Below, piece by piece: positions 17,517 through 26,869 of a stretch of 64,000 nt of DNA. This DNA comes from Defluviicoccus sp. GTDB taxonomy: Bacteria > Pseudomonadota > Alphaproteobacteria > Rhodospirillales > Defluviicoccaceae. The stretch lies in NCBI GenBank assembly GCA_029624735.1, contig JARSSM010000022.1, forward strand, positions 234,756 to 298,755, read 5' to 3'. A program made the translations under genes and the position numbers. Under the pieces are notes generated by a model. That model did not search any database, was not told the DNA's origin, and was given only the letters and a program-made list of their open reading frames with translations. The first letter of the stretch is position 1; every line of letters starts with the position of its first letter.

Positions 17517-17741
17517 CTAGAGGATACGGCGCAGTTCATCCACCGTAATGCCGGCCTCTCTCAAAACGGCCCGCAGCGTACCTTTTGCGATCTCGGCGTG
17601 GTCGGGAACGACAAGTCGGCGAAACGGTGCCCTGCCTTGCCGCAGAATGATGTGGCTGCCACGTTGCCGATCAACGGCATAGCCGAGCCGACCGAGCGCC
17701 TTAACAAGTTGGCGACCGGATAAGACTGGAAGCGCGCTCAC
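17517..17741 (-). CDS. hicA: HicA toxin (mRNA interferase)
   Basis: A 74-residue dsRBD-like toxin. It has the hallmark region SGRQLVKALGRLGY, the catalytic histidine in RQRGSHIILRQG, and the C-terminal KGTLRAVLREAGI. HicA cleaves mRNA and is neutralised by HicB. Its start overlaps the last four bases of the upstream hicB, indicating translational coupling. The order here is antitoxin then toxin, opposite to the more common hicA-hicB arrangement. Confidence 0.92.
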   Translation of the reverse strand: MSALPVLSGRQLVKALGRLGYAVDRQRGSHIILRQGRAPFRRLVVPDHAEIAKGTLRAVLREAGITVDELRRIL

Positions 17742-17950
17742 ACGGCGACCTCGACGACCTCCTCCGAGATCGCGGGTGGGATCGGCTCGCCGTGCGCGCG
17801 CAGGCTTTCGACATAGCCGGCGATCGCCTCACATACATTGGCCAGGGCCGATTCACGCGTCACCCCTTGCGAGATGCAGCCAGGCAACGCCGGCACTTGG
17901 GCCACGAACACGCCGTCTTCGTCCTGCTCGATTAACACGCGGTATTTCAT
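17738..17950 (-). CDS. hicB: HicB antitoxin, minimal form
   Basis: A 70-residue protein from ATG 17950 (MKYRVLIEQDEDG). It contains the partial RNase H-like HicB fold with VAQVPALPGCISQG and the helix ANVCEAIAGYVESL, then stops. Many HicB proteins carry a further ribbon-helix-helix or HTH DNA-binding tail; this one has none. It would bind HicA but probably cannot autorepress by itself. It overlaps hicA by four bases. The reading frame stays open far upstream, but those residues overlap another gene and show no homology. Confidence 0.9.
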   Translation of the reverse strand: MKYRVLIEQDEDGVFVAQVPALPGCISQGVTRESALANVCEAIAGYVESLRAHGEPIPPAISEEVVEVAV

Positions 17951-18083
17951 GGTGCACAAGCTCTCCGTGTAGCCTGCTGGCAACGTGACGCTGAGGGCTT
18001 GCCCCTGCGCGGTGCGAAAAGGATGCCCGGAGGCACCCTCATTTGCAATAACTGGCCGACGTGTTGGCGGTGTGGGAAAGGCG

Positions 18084-19262
18084 CTAGGCCGGCGGTTCGT
18101 GGCGGAACGGCGATAACGCCGTGAGGCGCTCAATCGCTTCGTCCACCGCTGAGCGTTCCCGCACCAAGAAGCGATCGACCGCGGTGCGCAGGCGGTGATC
18201 GGCGATCCAATGCGCACTCCAGGTCGGCTGCGGCAGATAGCCGCGCTGGATCTTGTGCTCGCCCTGGGCGCCAGCTTCGATCCGCGCGAGCCCGTTTTGG
18301 ATCGCGAAGTCGATTGCGCGATAGTAGCACATCTCGAAATGGAGCCGGTCGTAAGCGCCGATCGCTCCCCAGTAGCGGCCGTAGAGGGTGTCGTCGCCGA
18401 CCAGGTGCAGGGCACCCGCGACCGGCAGGCCCGCAGGCGTTTCTGCCATGACCAGGAGCACACGACGCCCGAGCCCGCGGCCGAGCGCGGAGAAGAAGGC
18501 ACGGCTCAAGTACGCATGCGCGCTCTTCCGTTCCACCGTGTCGCGATAAAAGCCGTAGAAGGCATCCCAGTGCCGCTCCTCGATCGCGCTGCCGGCAAGC
18601 TCACGGATGACGACATCGTGGCCGGCGGCAGCGGCGCGCTCCTTGCGGATAGCCTTGCGCTTGCGCGACGACAGATCGCCCAAGAAATCCTCGAAGTTCG
18701 TGTAGCCGCGGTTCTGCCAGTGGTACTGGATCCCCGTGCGCAGCAGGAAGCCGTAGCGGGAAAGGAGCCGGCACTTGGCCTCGGTCGCGAACGTGACGTG
18801 CAGCGACGAGACGCGGGTCGCTTCGGCGAGCTGAACAAGGCCCGCGGCGAGTGTCTCTGTGGCTCCTGCTGGGCCATCGGGCGGTGCCAACAGCCGCGGG
18901 CCGGTCACGGGCGAGAACGGGACTGCGACCTGCAGCTTGGGGTAATAGCGGCCGCCGGCGCGCTCGTACGCGTCCGCCCAGCTCCAGTCGAAGACGTACT
19001 CCCCGTACGAATGGCTCTTGAGGTAGACCGGCGCGCAGGCGGCGAGCCGGCCGTCGGCGCCGTGCAGTGCCAGATGCTGCGCCTGCCAGCCGGTCGCCGC
19101 GACGGCAGACGCAGAGCTCTCCAAAGCCGAGAAGAACGCATGCGTGACGAATGGATTGGCATTGCCGGCACAGGCATCCCACTCCGTGGCCGCGATCTGA
19201 TCGATCCCGCTTGCGACGGTAAGCGTGAACGGTTCGGCGCCGTCGGGCATGGCTCGCGTCAT
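18084..19262 (-). CDS. FemAB-like / DUF482 acyltransferase
   Basis: A protein of 392 residues in the GNAT-related peptidogalycan family (DUF482). Visible marks are NPFVTHAFFSALESSAS near the N terminus, EYVFDWSWADAYERAGG, YYPKLQVAVPFSPVTGPRLL, and near the end the acetyl-CoA-fold part AGALHLVGDDTLYGRYWGA then HFEMCYYRAIDFAIQ. Related proteins attach amino acids or acyl groups to cell-envelope or lipid acceptors, but no member has a firm bacterial substrate known to me. A second Met four codons in could be the true start. The next gene upstream is the RidA gene, 63 bases away. Confidence 0.88.
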   Translation of the reverse strand: MTRAMPDGAEPFTLTVASGIDQIAATEWDACAGNANPFVTHAFFSALESSASAVAATGWQAQHLALHGADGRLAACAPVYLKSHSYGEYVFDWSWADAYERAGGRYYPKLQVAVPFSPVTGPRLLAPPDGPAGATETLAAGLVQLAEATRVSSLHVTFATEAKCRLLSRYGFLLRTGIQYHWQNRGYTNFEDFLGDLSSRKRKAIRKERAAAAGHDVVIRELAGSAIEERHWDAFYGFYRDTVERKSAHAYLSRAFFSALGRGLGRRVLLVMAETPAGLPVAGALHLVGDDTLYGRYWGAIGAYDRLHFEMCYYRAIDFAIQNGLARIEAGAQGEHKIQRGYLPQPTWSAHWIADHRLRTAVDRFLVRERSAVDEAIERLTALSPFRHEPPA

Positions 19263-19325
19263 CCGCTTGCGGTTGCGTCCCTCCCCTCATGTTAGACTTG
19301 GCAGCGGCGGCTGCCAGCGGCGGGG

Positions 19326-19793
19326 TCAGGCGAGCGCGAACAGACCCTCGACTTCGACGGCGGCGTCCAAGGGCAGAATCGGGGCGCCGACAGCGGCGCG
19401 GGCATGCCGGCCAGCCTCGCCAAACACCTCGACCATCAGCTCCGAGGCGCCGTTGAGGACGGCCGGCTGCTGCGTGAAACCGGCGGCCGAGGCGACGAAC
19501 CCGCCCAAGCGAACGACGCGAACGACACGATCGAGATCGCCTGCGCACGCTTCGCGCACTTGCGCGATGAGGTTGAGCGCGCACAACTTGGCGGCAGCGT
19601 AGCCGTCCTCGATCGTGAGGCCGGCGCCGATCGGACCGCGGTAGCGCATCTCGCCGTTCCACAGCGGCAACTGGCCCGAGACCACGACGAGCGAACCCGT
19701 GATGACGAACGGCACGTAGCTGCCGGCAGGCGCCGCTGCCTTTGGCAGCTCGATACCCAGGTCCTTCAAGCGTTGATCGATGCGTCCGGCCAT
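19326..19793 (-). CDS. RidA/YjgF family protein
   Basis: A 155-residue protein from ATG 19793 (MAGRIDQRLKDLG). It has the RidA core: VVSGQLPLWNGEMRYRGPIG, AAKLCALNLIAQVREAC and LDRVVRVVRLGGFVAS, ending with AVGAPILPLDAAVEVEGL. RidA proteins hydrolyse reactive enamine/imine intermediates from PLP enzymes. This longer (~155 residues) subgroup often accompanies amino-acid or shikimate-related genes, as here with the AroE-like gene 61 bases upstream on the same strand. The usual catalytic arginine near the C terminus is not evident, so deaminase activity is uncertain. Confidence 0.88.
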   Translation of the reverse strand: MAGRIDQRLKDLGIELPKAAAPAGSYVPFVITGSLVVVSGQLPLWNGEMRYRGPIGAGLTIEDGYAAAKLCALNLIAQVREACAGDLDRVVRVVRLGGFVASAAGFTQQPAVLNGASELMVEVFGEAGRHARAAVGAPILPLDAAVEVEGLFALA

Positions 19794-19854
19794 GGCGGCG
19801 TATCCTCTCTCCGTGAGCGTTCCAATGTTACAAATGAATACCGACAGGTGGGAC

Positions 19855-20682
19855 TTATGCTGCGCCTGCCTGCGCTGCCACCGCCTGCGCGAGCGCTTGC
19901 TCCATGATCGCCAGGTCCGGCTTGCGGCCGGTATAGAGCTCGAACTGGCAGCCCGCCTGATGCAGCTGCATGCGGACGCCCGCGATCGTCCGGCAACCGG
20001 CCGCTTCTGCCGCACGCAGCAGCCGGGTTTGCGGCGGCTGGGCAACGGCGTCAAAGACGACCGTGCCGGGGCGCAAAGCCGAAGGCGGAATCAGCATCGT
20101 GTCCGGATCCTGGAAGCCGACCGGTGTCGCGTGCACGAGGAGGTCGTAGGCGGGCGCATCCGCGAGCGCAGCCGGCGGGCCGGCGTAGCGTGCGCCCAGG
20201 CTTTCCGCCAACGCTTGGCCGTTGTCGGCGCTGCGATTGTAGAGCGCCACCGCCGCACCGGCGCGAATGAGCGCAAAGACGATGGCACCCGCCCCGCCGC
20301 CGGCCCCGACGACGGCAGCACGGCAGCCCTCGATGCGGAGGCCTTCGCCGAGCGCGTCGCGGGCCCCGATCCAGTCGACGTTGTGGCCGGTCAGCAAGCC
20401 GTCATCGTTGATGACCGTGTTGACGGCGCCGATCGCGCGCGCGGTTGGCTCGACCGCGTCCAGAAGGCTCATGATCCGCACCTTGTGCGGCGTGGTGACG
20501 CCGAGGCCGCGGATGCCGAGCGCGCGCATCGCCGCGAGCGCGCCCGCGGTGTCCTCTGTCCCGAAGGCGACGTACGTGTAGGCGAGGCCGAACGCCCGGA
20601 ACAGGGCCGTGTGCATGGCGACGCCGAAGCGGCCGGGCCGGCCGGCGATCGAGCCGCAGAGGACGGGGAAGCTAGTCGGCAT
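19855..20682 (-). CDS. Shikimate dehydrogenase-like protein (AroE paralogue)
   Basis: A 275-residue protein with the AroE fold. The catalytic lysine is present in GVTTPHK, an Asn in IGAVNTV, and the catalytic aspartate in GHNVDWIGA. The NADP-binding loop is VVGAGGGAGAIVFAL followed by NRS, and the C-terminal Gln is in MQLHQAGCQFELYTG. The N-terminal Ser-x-Ser pair that holds the shikimate carboxylate (AHSKS in E. coli) is absent: the aligned segment reads GSIAGRPGRFGVAMH. It is therefore probably a paralogue acting on another polyhydroxy acid, or a divergent AroE. The true aroE may lie elsewhere. Confidence 0.82.
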   Translation of the reverse strand: MPTSFPVLCGSIAGRPGRFGVAMHTALFRAFGLAYTYVAFGTEDTAGALAAMRALGIRGLGVTTPHKVRIMSLLDAVEPTARAIGAVNTVINDDGLLTGHNVDWIGARDALGEGLRIEGCRAAVVGAGGGAGAIVFALIRAGAAVALYNRSADNGQALAESLGARYAGPPAALADAPAYDLLVHATPVGFQDPDTMLIPPSALRPGTVVFDAVAQPPQTRLLRAAEAAGCRTIAGVRMQLHQAGCQFELYTGRKPDLAIMEQALAQAVAAQAGAA

Positions 20683-20810
20683 CGCCCTTTGGTTGGATTA
20701 CTGTTAGAAGGATCTTCAATGCCGCACCGCGAACGGCGTGGCGATGGTGTCGCGCCGTTGGACAGGGGCGGTGCTTCGCCTCTTTCTCCGCCGCTTCTTC
20801 AAGGCTGGTC

Positions 20811-21749
20811 ATGCGCTTTCTGTGCATCACGCCCAACACGTCGATCGATCGCACGATGGTCGTGCCCGGGTTCCTCGCTGGCGGCGTTTGGCGGGCCCAG
20901 TCCGGCAGCATCGCCTGCGGCGGTAAGGGAGTCAACGTCGCCCGGGCGCTTAAGCGGCTGGGTCAGCAGCCTGTCTGCTCCGGTCTCCTCGCCGGTCATA
21001 CCGGCAAGCTGGCTGCCCAAGTCGCGAACGCGGAGGGCCTGGAGGCAGCGTGGACCTGGGCGAGCGGTGAAACGCGCACGTGCGTTATCGTTGTCGGCGA
21101 GCGCGGTGCGACCACGGTGCTCAACGAGCCGGGACCGCCGGCCGCGGCAGACGACTGGAGCCGGCTGGTCCAAGATGTCACTCGCCTGGCCCGCAGCGCC
21201 GGTGGTGCCTGCATCTCTGGCAGCCTGCCGCCAAGCTACCCGGAAAGCGGGCTCAAGGCGCTGATTCGCGCTGCATCGATGAACGGCAGGCGGCCGGTCT
21301 GGGTTGATACCAGCGGCGCCGCGCTCATCGACGCGGTCGCGGCGGCACCCTACGGGATCAAGATCAACGCCGACGAAGCGGCGGCGCTGTTGGGGTGGCG
21401 GGTACAGTCGGTCCATGATGCGATTCGGGCGGCGCGCGAGATCCGCCGCCGCGGTCCGGAGCGGGTCGCGATCACACTTGGCGCCGACGGCGCGGTGGTT
21501 GCGACCGGCCAGGGCGATTGGCATGCACGGCCGCCAGGGGTGCGGGTCGTGAGCGCCGTCGCCAGCGGCGATTGCTTCCTCGCCGGCTTAATGGCCGGCC
21601 TGGCCGAGCGGGTCTCGCCGGCAGAAGCGCTGCGGCTCGCAACCGCATGCGGTGCTGCCAACGCGATGAGCCGGGACGCCGGAGATTTCGAGCCGCGGCG
21701 GCTGACGTCGATCATCGTCAACGTTTCCGTACGCCTGATGACCGGCTGA
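20811..21749 (+). CDS. PfkB-family sugar kinase (1-phosphofructokinase-like)
   Basis: A 312-residue ribokinase-fold kinase. The opening MRFLCITPNTSIDRTM with GGKGVNVARALKRLG is typical of the FruK/LacC hexose-phosphate kinase branch. Other marks are GSLPPSYPESG, IKINADEAAALLG, ITLGADGAVV, and the catalytic base region VASGDCFLAGLMAGL with the Asp in SGD. Such enzymes phosphorylate fructose-1-phosphate, tagatose-6-phosphate or related sugars. No PTS genes are near, so the physiological substrate is unknown. It converges with the nucleotidyltransferase-like gene, whose stop codon begins at the next base. Confidence 0.9.
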   Translation: MRFLCITPNTSIDRTMVVPGFLAGGVWRAQSGSIACGGKGVNVARALKRLGQQPVCSGLLAGHTGKLAAQVANAEGLEAAWTWASGETRTCVIVVGERGATTVLNEPGPPAAADDWSRLVQDVTRLARSAGGACISGSLPPSYPESGLKALIRAASMNGRRPVWVDTSGAALIDAVAAAPYGIKINADEAAALLGWRVQSVHDAIRAAREIRRRGPERVAITLGADGAVVATGQGDWHARPPGVRVVSAVASGDCFLAGLMAGLAERVSPAEALRLATACGAANAMSRDAGDFEPRRLTSIIVNVSVRLMTG

Positions 21750-22712
21750 TCAGCGCGATCCGCCGCTGCAGACGACCGCCGGCAGGCGTTGCATCTGTTG
21801 CTGCCGGGCCAGGAGGAACTCGCCGCCGAACACCAGCGACCAGCAAAACAGCGACTCGCTGCTGCGGTTGTCCCGCTCCAGATCAGCGGCGAGCGCCGCC
21901 AGGCGATAGGCCCGATCCGCATGCCGCCGCCAGCCGGTGCCGGTGTTGAGGGTTTCACCGCCGCCCGGGATCGGCAGCTCGACGCCGGTTTGTGCCGTGA
22001 GCCAGAAAAAGAAATCCCGCACCAACCAGTCGTAGAAGAGAAAGCCACGGCGGCGGTACAGCCACGCGCTCAAAAACTCGCAGACGAGGAGCTCGATGGC
22101 AAACGGCGCGATCGGCGCGCCCGACGTCCGCCGCCAAGCCTTCGCCATCTGGATCAGATGCCGCGCCTTGCCGCCACTGATCGCATCCGCGTGATCGAGG
22201 TGACGCACTTCGAGGCGCGGCTGCATGAGGCGCCACGGGCCACCGCCCAGGGTGCGGTTCCGGTCGGCCACCAGATAGCCGCCCGCGCGGCAGGCGAACG
22301 CCGGCACCAGTTTCGTTTGCATTGGACTGCTGGCGCACCCGGCGCCGGAGGCGAATTGCGACGCAAGCTGGCGCGCGACAGCGAGGCCGGCCGGGGTGTC
22401 GGCGGCGCGGCGGCCAGCTTTCGCCTCACGCCCCGATTCGCGCCCCGATTCGCGGCTGTGAGGCGGCAGAATCAGCAAAGCGTCGACCGCGTCGCCGTCG
22501 CGGATAGCGGTCCCCTTGCCAAAACCACCGACGACCAGCGGATCGGCAATGGACTCCTTCGGCCGCTCGCCGTCCGCCTGCAGGCAGCAACGCACCACGT
22601 CGGCAACCGCTTTCACCCCGGCAGAAGCCCGCCGCCGCTCCTCGGGCGTGGGCTGCAGCCAAGCCAGGAAAGCCTCGAACCGGGCCGGAACATGCCGCCA
22701 GTCTACGCTCAT
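21750..22712 (-). CDS. Nucleotidyltransferase-fold protein (SMODS/CD-NTase-like) with degenerate active site
   Basis: A 320-residue protein. The N-terminal part follows the CBASS-type CD-NTase/SMODS pattern: a helix, then VVGGFGKGTAIRDGDAVDALLIL where functional enzymes read GS-x-x-x-GT followed by DxD. Later come TKLVPAFACRAGGYLVAD and a helical LIQMAKAWRR...APFAIELLVCEF, matching the PAP/OAS1-like domain. The motif Ser is Gly, the first metal Asp is Ala, and the third carboxylate (usually D in DVVPAF) is Lys. A low-complexity insert (SRESGRESGREAKAG) follows the broken motif. It starts 28 bases after the nrdJ stop on the same strand, with a weak ribosome site. No CBASS effector is nearby. 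Family placement is by pattern only. Confidence 0.68.
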   Translation of the reverse strand: MSVDWRHVPARFEAFLAWLQPTPEERRRASAGVKAVADVVRCCLQADGERPKESIADPLVVGGFGKGTAIRDGDAVDALLILPPHSRESGRESGREAKAGRRAADTPAGLAVARQLASQFASGAGCASSPMQTKLVPAFACRAGGYLVADRNRTLGGGPWRLMQPRLEVRHLDHADAISGGKARHLIQMAKAWRRTSGAPIAPFAIELLVCEFLSAWLYRRRGFLFYDWLVRDFFFWLTAQTGVELPIPGGGETLNTGTGWRRHADRAYRLAALAADLERDNRSSESLFCWSLVFGGEFLLARQQQMQRLPAVVCSGGSR

Positions 22713-22740
22713 CGCGATTCTACGTCGTTTCTTCGGGAGC

Positions 22741-25700
22741 TCACGAGCATCCCGTTGTGGACCCGCAGGTCGTACATTTCAGGCAAGTGCCGTTGCGTAC
22801 AAGGGTGAAGTTGCCGCACTCGCCGCAGGCATCGCCTTCGTAGCCCTGGAGGCGGGCGACGGTGGCCGCATGGTCCGGCGCACCGGCGAGCACTGCGGCA
22901 GCTGCGTGCACCCCGCTGGTCGCGATCGCGGCGAAATCGGCCTGAAAGGCGCCGACAACGTCATGCGTGAGGCGGCCGGCAGCTTCTGCCACGCTTCCAA
23001 GCACGTTCTCCGCCGCGACCGCCGGCGCCTTCGCACCGGTATAGACGCGAAAGCGGCTGCGCACGTAGCCGCGGCTGGCAAGCCGGGTCACTGCCGGAAT
23101 CGGATCGGCGTCTGCGTCACGTCCCCCGCCTTCGGCGGCGCCGCGGCCGACGGTATCGGGCTCGGTGTCATGCGGCTCGACGTGGGCCAAGTCGTAGCGA
23201 CCGAGGTAGGAGATCGCGAGCTCGCGGAACAGATAGTCGAGAATCGACGTCGCCATCCGGATCGAATCATTGCCATCGACGATGCCGGCCGGCTCGAAGC
23301 GGGTGAAGGTGAACGCCTCGACGTACTCCTCCAGCGGCACGCCGTACTGCAGGCCGATCGAGATCGCGATGGCGAAGTTGTTCATCAGGCTGCGGAAGGC
23401 GGCGCCTTCCTTGTGCATGTCGAGAAAGATTTCGCCGAGCCGGCCGTCCTCATACTCGCCCGTGCGCAGATAGACCTTATGGCCGCCGACCTTGGCCTTC
23501 TGGGTGTATCCCTTGCGCCGGTTGGGCAGGCGTTGGCGCTCCATACGCGTCACCACCCGCTCGACGATGCGTTCGGCCACCGTTTCGGCGCGCACGGCCG
23601 CCGGCAGCGCGATCAGCGCTTCGGCAGGGGCCTCGGCCTCGGGCTGGGCTTCCGCTTCGTCGAACAGGGCGCTCGAGAGCGGCTGCGACAGCTTGGAACC
23701 GTCGCGGTAAAGGGCTGTTGCCTTCAGCCCGAGTTGCCAGCTCAGCATGTAGGCGTTTCGGCAGTCCGCGATCGATGCCGCCGCCGGCATGTTGATGGTC
23801 TTGGAGATGGCGCCGGAGATGAAAGGCTGCGCCGCGGCCATCATGCGGATGTGGCTTTCGACCGAGAGGTGGCGGCGGCCGAGGCGGCCGCACCGGGACG
23901 CGCAGTCAAAGACGGCCAAGTGCTCTGGCCGCAGCGCCGGCGCACCCTCGACCGTCATTGCCCCGCAGACATAGACGTTCGCGGCTTCGATCTCGTCGCG
24001 GGAATAGCCAAGCGCGCTCAACAGGCACGACGAAGCGTCGTCCAGCTGCTCGGCGGTCAACCCCAGGGTCTCGCGGCAGAATGCTTCGCCGAGAGTCCAG
24101 CGGTTGAAGACGAACCGGATGTCAAACGCCTCGCCAAGCGCAGCCTCGACCCGTTCCAGCGCTTCAGCCGTGAAGCCGCGCGCCTGCAGGCTCGCCGCAT
24201 TGATCGCTGGCGCGCCTTGCAGCGTGCCGTGGCCGACGGCGTAGCGAACGATCGCCTCGATCTCGTCCTCGTCATAGCCAAGCCGGCGTAGTGCCTGCGG
24301 CACCATCCGATTGATGATCTTGAAATAGCCGCCGCCGGCGAGCTTCTTGAACTTCACCAGCGCGAAGTCCGGCTCGATGCCGGTCGTATCGCAGTCCATG
24401 ACGAGGCCGATGGTGCCGGTCGGCGCGATTACCGTCGTCTGGGCATTGCGGTAGCCGTGCCGCTCGCCAAGCCGCAGCGCCTCGTCCCAGGCGGCACGGA
24501 CGGCGGTGGCAAGATCGGTATCAGCAATCGCGCAGGCATCGAACGCGACCGGAAGCACCGAGAGACCTTCGTAGCCATCGGTGGCGCCGTAGGCAGCGCG
24601 GCGGTGGTTGCGCATCACCCGCAGCATCGCGGCGCGATTCTCGGTGAAGCGCGGAAAGGCGCCGAGCTCTGCCGCCATCCGCGCCGAGGTGGCGTACGCC
24701 GTCGCCGTCATCAGCGCGCTGATCGCAGCGCACAGCTGGCGTGCCATCTCGGAGTCGTAGGGTACGCCCTTTGCCATCAGGAAACCGCCGATATTCGCGA
24801 AGCCGAGGCCGAGGGTACGGAACTGATGCGAAAGCAGCGCGATCCGGGGAGCCGGGTACTGCGCCATCATCACCGAGATTTCGAGAACGATCGTCCACAG
24901 ACTGACGGCGTGGCGAAAGGAGGCAATGTCCAGACTGCCGTCGTCGCTCTGCAAGGCAACGAGATTGAGCGAGGCGAGATTGCAGGCCGTGTCGTCGAGG
25001 AACATGTACTCCGAACACGGGTTCGACGCGTTGATGCGGCCACTTTCGGGGCAGGTGTGCCACTCGTTGATGGTGGTATCGAACTGCACGCCGGGGTCGG
25101 CGCAGCTCCACGCTGCCGCCGCGATCTGATCCCACAGGACCCGCGCCGGCAGGCGCTTCGTTGCGGCGCCGTCGGTGCGGGCCGTCAGCTGCCAGGCGCC
25201 ATCGTCCACCACCTGCTGCAAGAAGTCGTTGCTGACGCGGACGCTGTTGTTGGCGTTTTGCCCCGACACCGTCATGTACGCATCCGAATCCCAGTCGGTG
25301 TCGTAAACGGGGAAGGTGAACGGCGTCTCGCCCTGGCGCGCGAGCTCGATCGCGCGCACGATGTAGGATTCCGGCACATGGGCGCTGCGGGCGGCACGGA
25401 CGGCGACCTTCAGCGCCGGATTGTGTCCGGGATCGAAGCGCTTCTCGTCGGCCGCTGCGTCCTCGGCATGGCAGGCAGCGACGACAGCATCGAGCGCGCG
25501 CCGCACCGCCCGCGACCCCGCTACCAGGGCCGCGACCTTCTGCTCCTCGCGCACCTTCCAGCCGATGAACGCCTCGACATCGGGATGGTCGATGTCGACG
25601 ACGACCATCTTGGCAGCGCGCCGTGTCGTGCCGCCCGACTTGATCGCACCGGCAGCGCGGTCACCGATCTTGAGAAAGCTCATCAGCCCCGAAGAGCGGC

Positions 25701-26445
25701 CGCCGCCGGACAACCGCTCGCCTTCGCCGCGCAAGCGGGAGAAATTGGTCCCGGAGCCGGAGCCGTACTTGAACAGGCGCGCTTCGCGAACCCAGAGGTC
25801 CATGATGCCGCCCTCGTTCACGAGATCGTCGGCGATGCCCTGGATGAAGCAGGCGTGCGGCTGCGGACGCTCGTAGGCCGATGTCGATTCCCGCACCTGG
25901 CTCGTTTCCGGGTCGAAGAAGAAGTGCCCTTGCGCCGGACCGTCGATGCCGTAGGCCCAGTAAAGGCCGGTGTTGAACCACTGCGGCGAATTGGGGGCCG
26001 CCATCTGGCTTGCCAGCATGAAGCGGAGCTCATCGAAGAACGCGCGGGCATCGCTCTCGTCGTCGAAATACCCCCCCTTCCATCCCCAGTAGGTCCAGGT
26101 GCCGGCAAGGCGGTCGAACACTTGCCGCGCGCTCGTCTCCCCGGTCACGCGTTCGGCCGCCGGCAAGGCGGCGAGCGCTGCCTCATCGGCCTGGCGCCGC
26201 CACAGCCAGGTCGGCACCCCCTCCTCCGGGACCGCGACCAGGCGCGCGGGAATGCCAGCTTTGCGGAAATACTTCTGCGCCAGCACGTCGCATGCGACCT
26301 GCGTCCACGCCACCGGCACCTCGATCTGATCCTGACGGAAGACGATCGAGCCGTCGGGATTGCGGATCTCGCTCGTTCCGGTCCGGAAGTGGATGCCGTC
26401 GTAGGGCGAGCCCGCAGGATCCGTGAACAGCCGAGCGATGCGCAT
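22741..26445 (-). CDS. nrdJ: NrdJ, adenosylcobalamin-dependent (class II) ribonucleotide reductase
   Basis: A 1234-residue reductase from ATG 26445 ([10 protein letters not shown]), preceded by AAAGGAC; a Met 17 codons earlier has no better support. It reduces ribonucleotides to deoxyribonucleotides using coenzyme B12, with or without oxygen. Visible marks include [13 protein letters not shown], the catalytic-site segment [23 protein letters not shown] (seen at 25020-24960), and [20 protein letters not shown]. The C-terminal zinc-ribbon tail [18 protein letters not shown] with the final CGSTTGC delivers reducing equivalents. The length fits alphaproteobacterial NrdJ. The only downstream partner is the nucleotidyltransferase-like gene. 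Confidence 0.97.
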   Translation of the reverse strand: MRIARLFTDPAGSPYDGIHFRTGTSEIRNPDGSIVFRQDQIEVPVAWTQVACDVLAQKYFRKAGIPARLVAVPEEGVPTWLWRRQADEAALAALPAAERVTGETSARQVFDRLAGTWTYWGWKGGYFDDESDARAFFDELRFMLASQMAAPNSPQWFNTGLYWAYGIDGPAQGHFFFDPETSQVRESTSAYERPQPHACFIQGIADDLVNEGGIMDLWVREARLFKYGSGSGTNFSRLRGEGERLSGGGRSSGLMSFLKIGDRAAGAIKSGGTTRRAAKMVVVDIDHPDVEAFIGWKVREEQKVAALVAGSRAVRRALDAVVAACHAEDAAADEKRFDPGHNPALKVAVRAARSAHVPESYIVRAIELARQGETPFTFPVYDTDWDSDAYMTVSGQNANNSVRVSNDFLQQVVDDGAWQLTARTDGAATKRLPARVLWDQIAAAAWSCADPGVQFDTTINEWHTCPESGRINASNPCSEYMFLDDTACNLASLNLVALQSDDGSLDIASFRHAVSLWTIVLEISVMMAQYPAPRIALLSHQFRTLGLGFANIGGFLMAKGVPYDSEMARQLCAAISALMTATAYATSARMAAELGAFPRFTENRAAMLRVMRNHRRAAYGATDGYEGLSVLPVAFDACAIADTDLATAVRAAWDEALRLGERHGYRNAQTTVIAPTGTIGLVMDCDTTGIEPDFALVKFKKLAGGGYFKIINRMVPQALRRLGYDEDEIEAIVRYAVGHGTLQGAPAINAASLQARGFTAEALERVEAALGEAFDIRFVFNRWTLGEAFCRETLGLTAEQLDDASSCLLSALGYSRDEIEAANVYVCGAMTVEGAPALRPEHLAVFDCASRCGRLGRRHLSVESHIRMMAAAQPFISGAISKTINMPAAASIADCRNAYMLSWQLGLKATALYRDGSKLSQPLSSALFDEAEAQPEAEAPAEALIALPAAVRAETVAERIVERVVTRMERQRLPNRRKGYTQKAKVGGHKVYLRTGEYEDGRLGEIFLDMHKEGAAFRSLMNNFAIAISIGLQYGVPLEEYVEAFTFTRFEPAGIVDGNDSIRMATSILDYLFRELAISYLGRYDLAHVEPHDTEPDTVGRGAAEGGGRDADADPIPAVTRLASRGYVRSRFRVYTGAKAPAVAAENVLGSVAEAAGRLTHDVVGAFQADFAAIATSGVHAAAAVLAGAPDHAATVARLQGYEGDACGECGNFTLVRNGTCLKCTTCGSTTGCS

Positions 26446-26869
26446 GATCAGAAGTCCTTTACGATTGAGATGCTTTTCGGACGAGCCACGGGGCAACGGG
26501 ACGGCGCTGCGGGATGCAACAGGCGGCCGGGTTCATTGGCGTCATTCGTCACGGGTACGATGCACTAAATGTTGGGGCAATGCCTACGCCTTGGCTTCGA
26601 CACATTTCATGGCACTATATCCTGACTCCGAACCCCGCGCAAGATTTGGGTATGCCATGCGAATCGCCCTACATGATGTTGTGGCGCATGGGATACAGGA
26701 ATGGCGATTCCGGCGCCTAGACGATCGCCAGGGTTGACGAATCGCGCGAACGGCAGCTGCGGCGGCGTTGCACTGGACGAAAGGGGGGAGGCAGTGCCAT
26801 AGTGCTGGCAAGCATTGCGGCTGGCGATCGCCGGCCGTTCTGGCGTGTTCAAGCTTAAAGTGATCGGCG
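26446..26869. other. Gene-free stretch upstream of nrdJ and NDUFA12
   Basis: A divergent promoter region of 424 bases, visibly less GC-rich around 26560-26700 than the flanks. It holds two sites resembling the NrdR box (listed separately) and the nrdJ ribosome site. No reading frame looks like protein. I looked for a cobalamin riboswitch B12 box on the minus strand and found no convincing one. Confidence 0.5.
26563..26624. promoter_or_regulatory. Pair of NrdR-box-like palindromic sites upstream of nrdJ
   Basis: CACTAAATGTTG at 26563-26574 and CACTATATCCTG at 26613-26624 each match 10 of 12 positions of the NrdR consensus core CACwATATaTwG as I recall it. They lie 118-180 bases upstream of the nrdJ start. 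The spacing is 50 bases start to start, longer than the usual two to three helical turns, so the call is tentative. Confidence 0.3.

Noticed and set aside
24457..26568. Long plus-strand open frame of about 700 codons opposite nrdJ
   Set aside because: It is antisense to a certain gene and its product is His/Arg/Gly-rich with no family pattern. Such frames are common opposite GC-rich genes.
26446..26869. Cobalamin riboswitch before nrdJ
   Set aside because: A B12-dependent enzyme invites one, but I could not find a B12 box or a fitting stem set on the minus strand.
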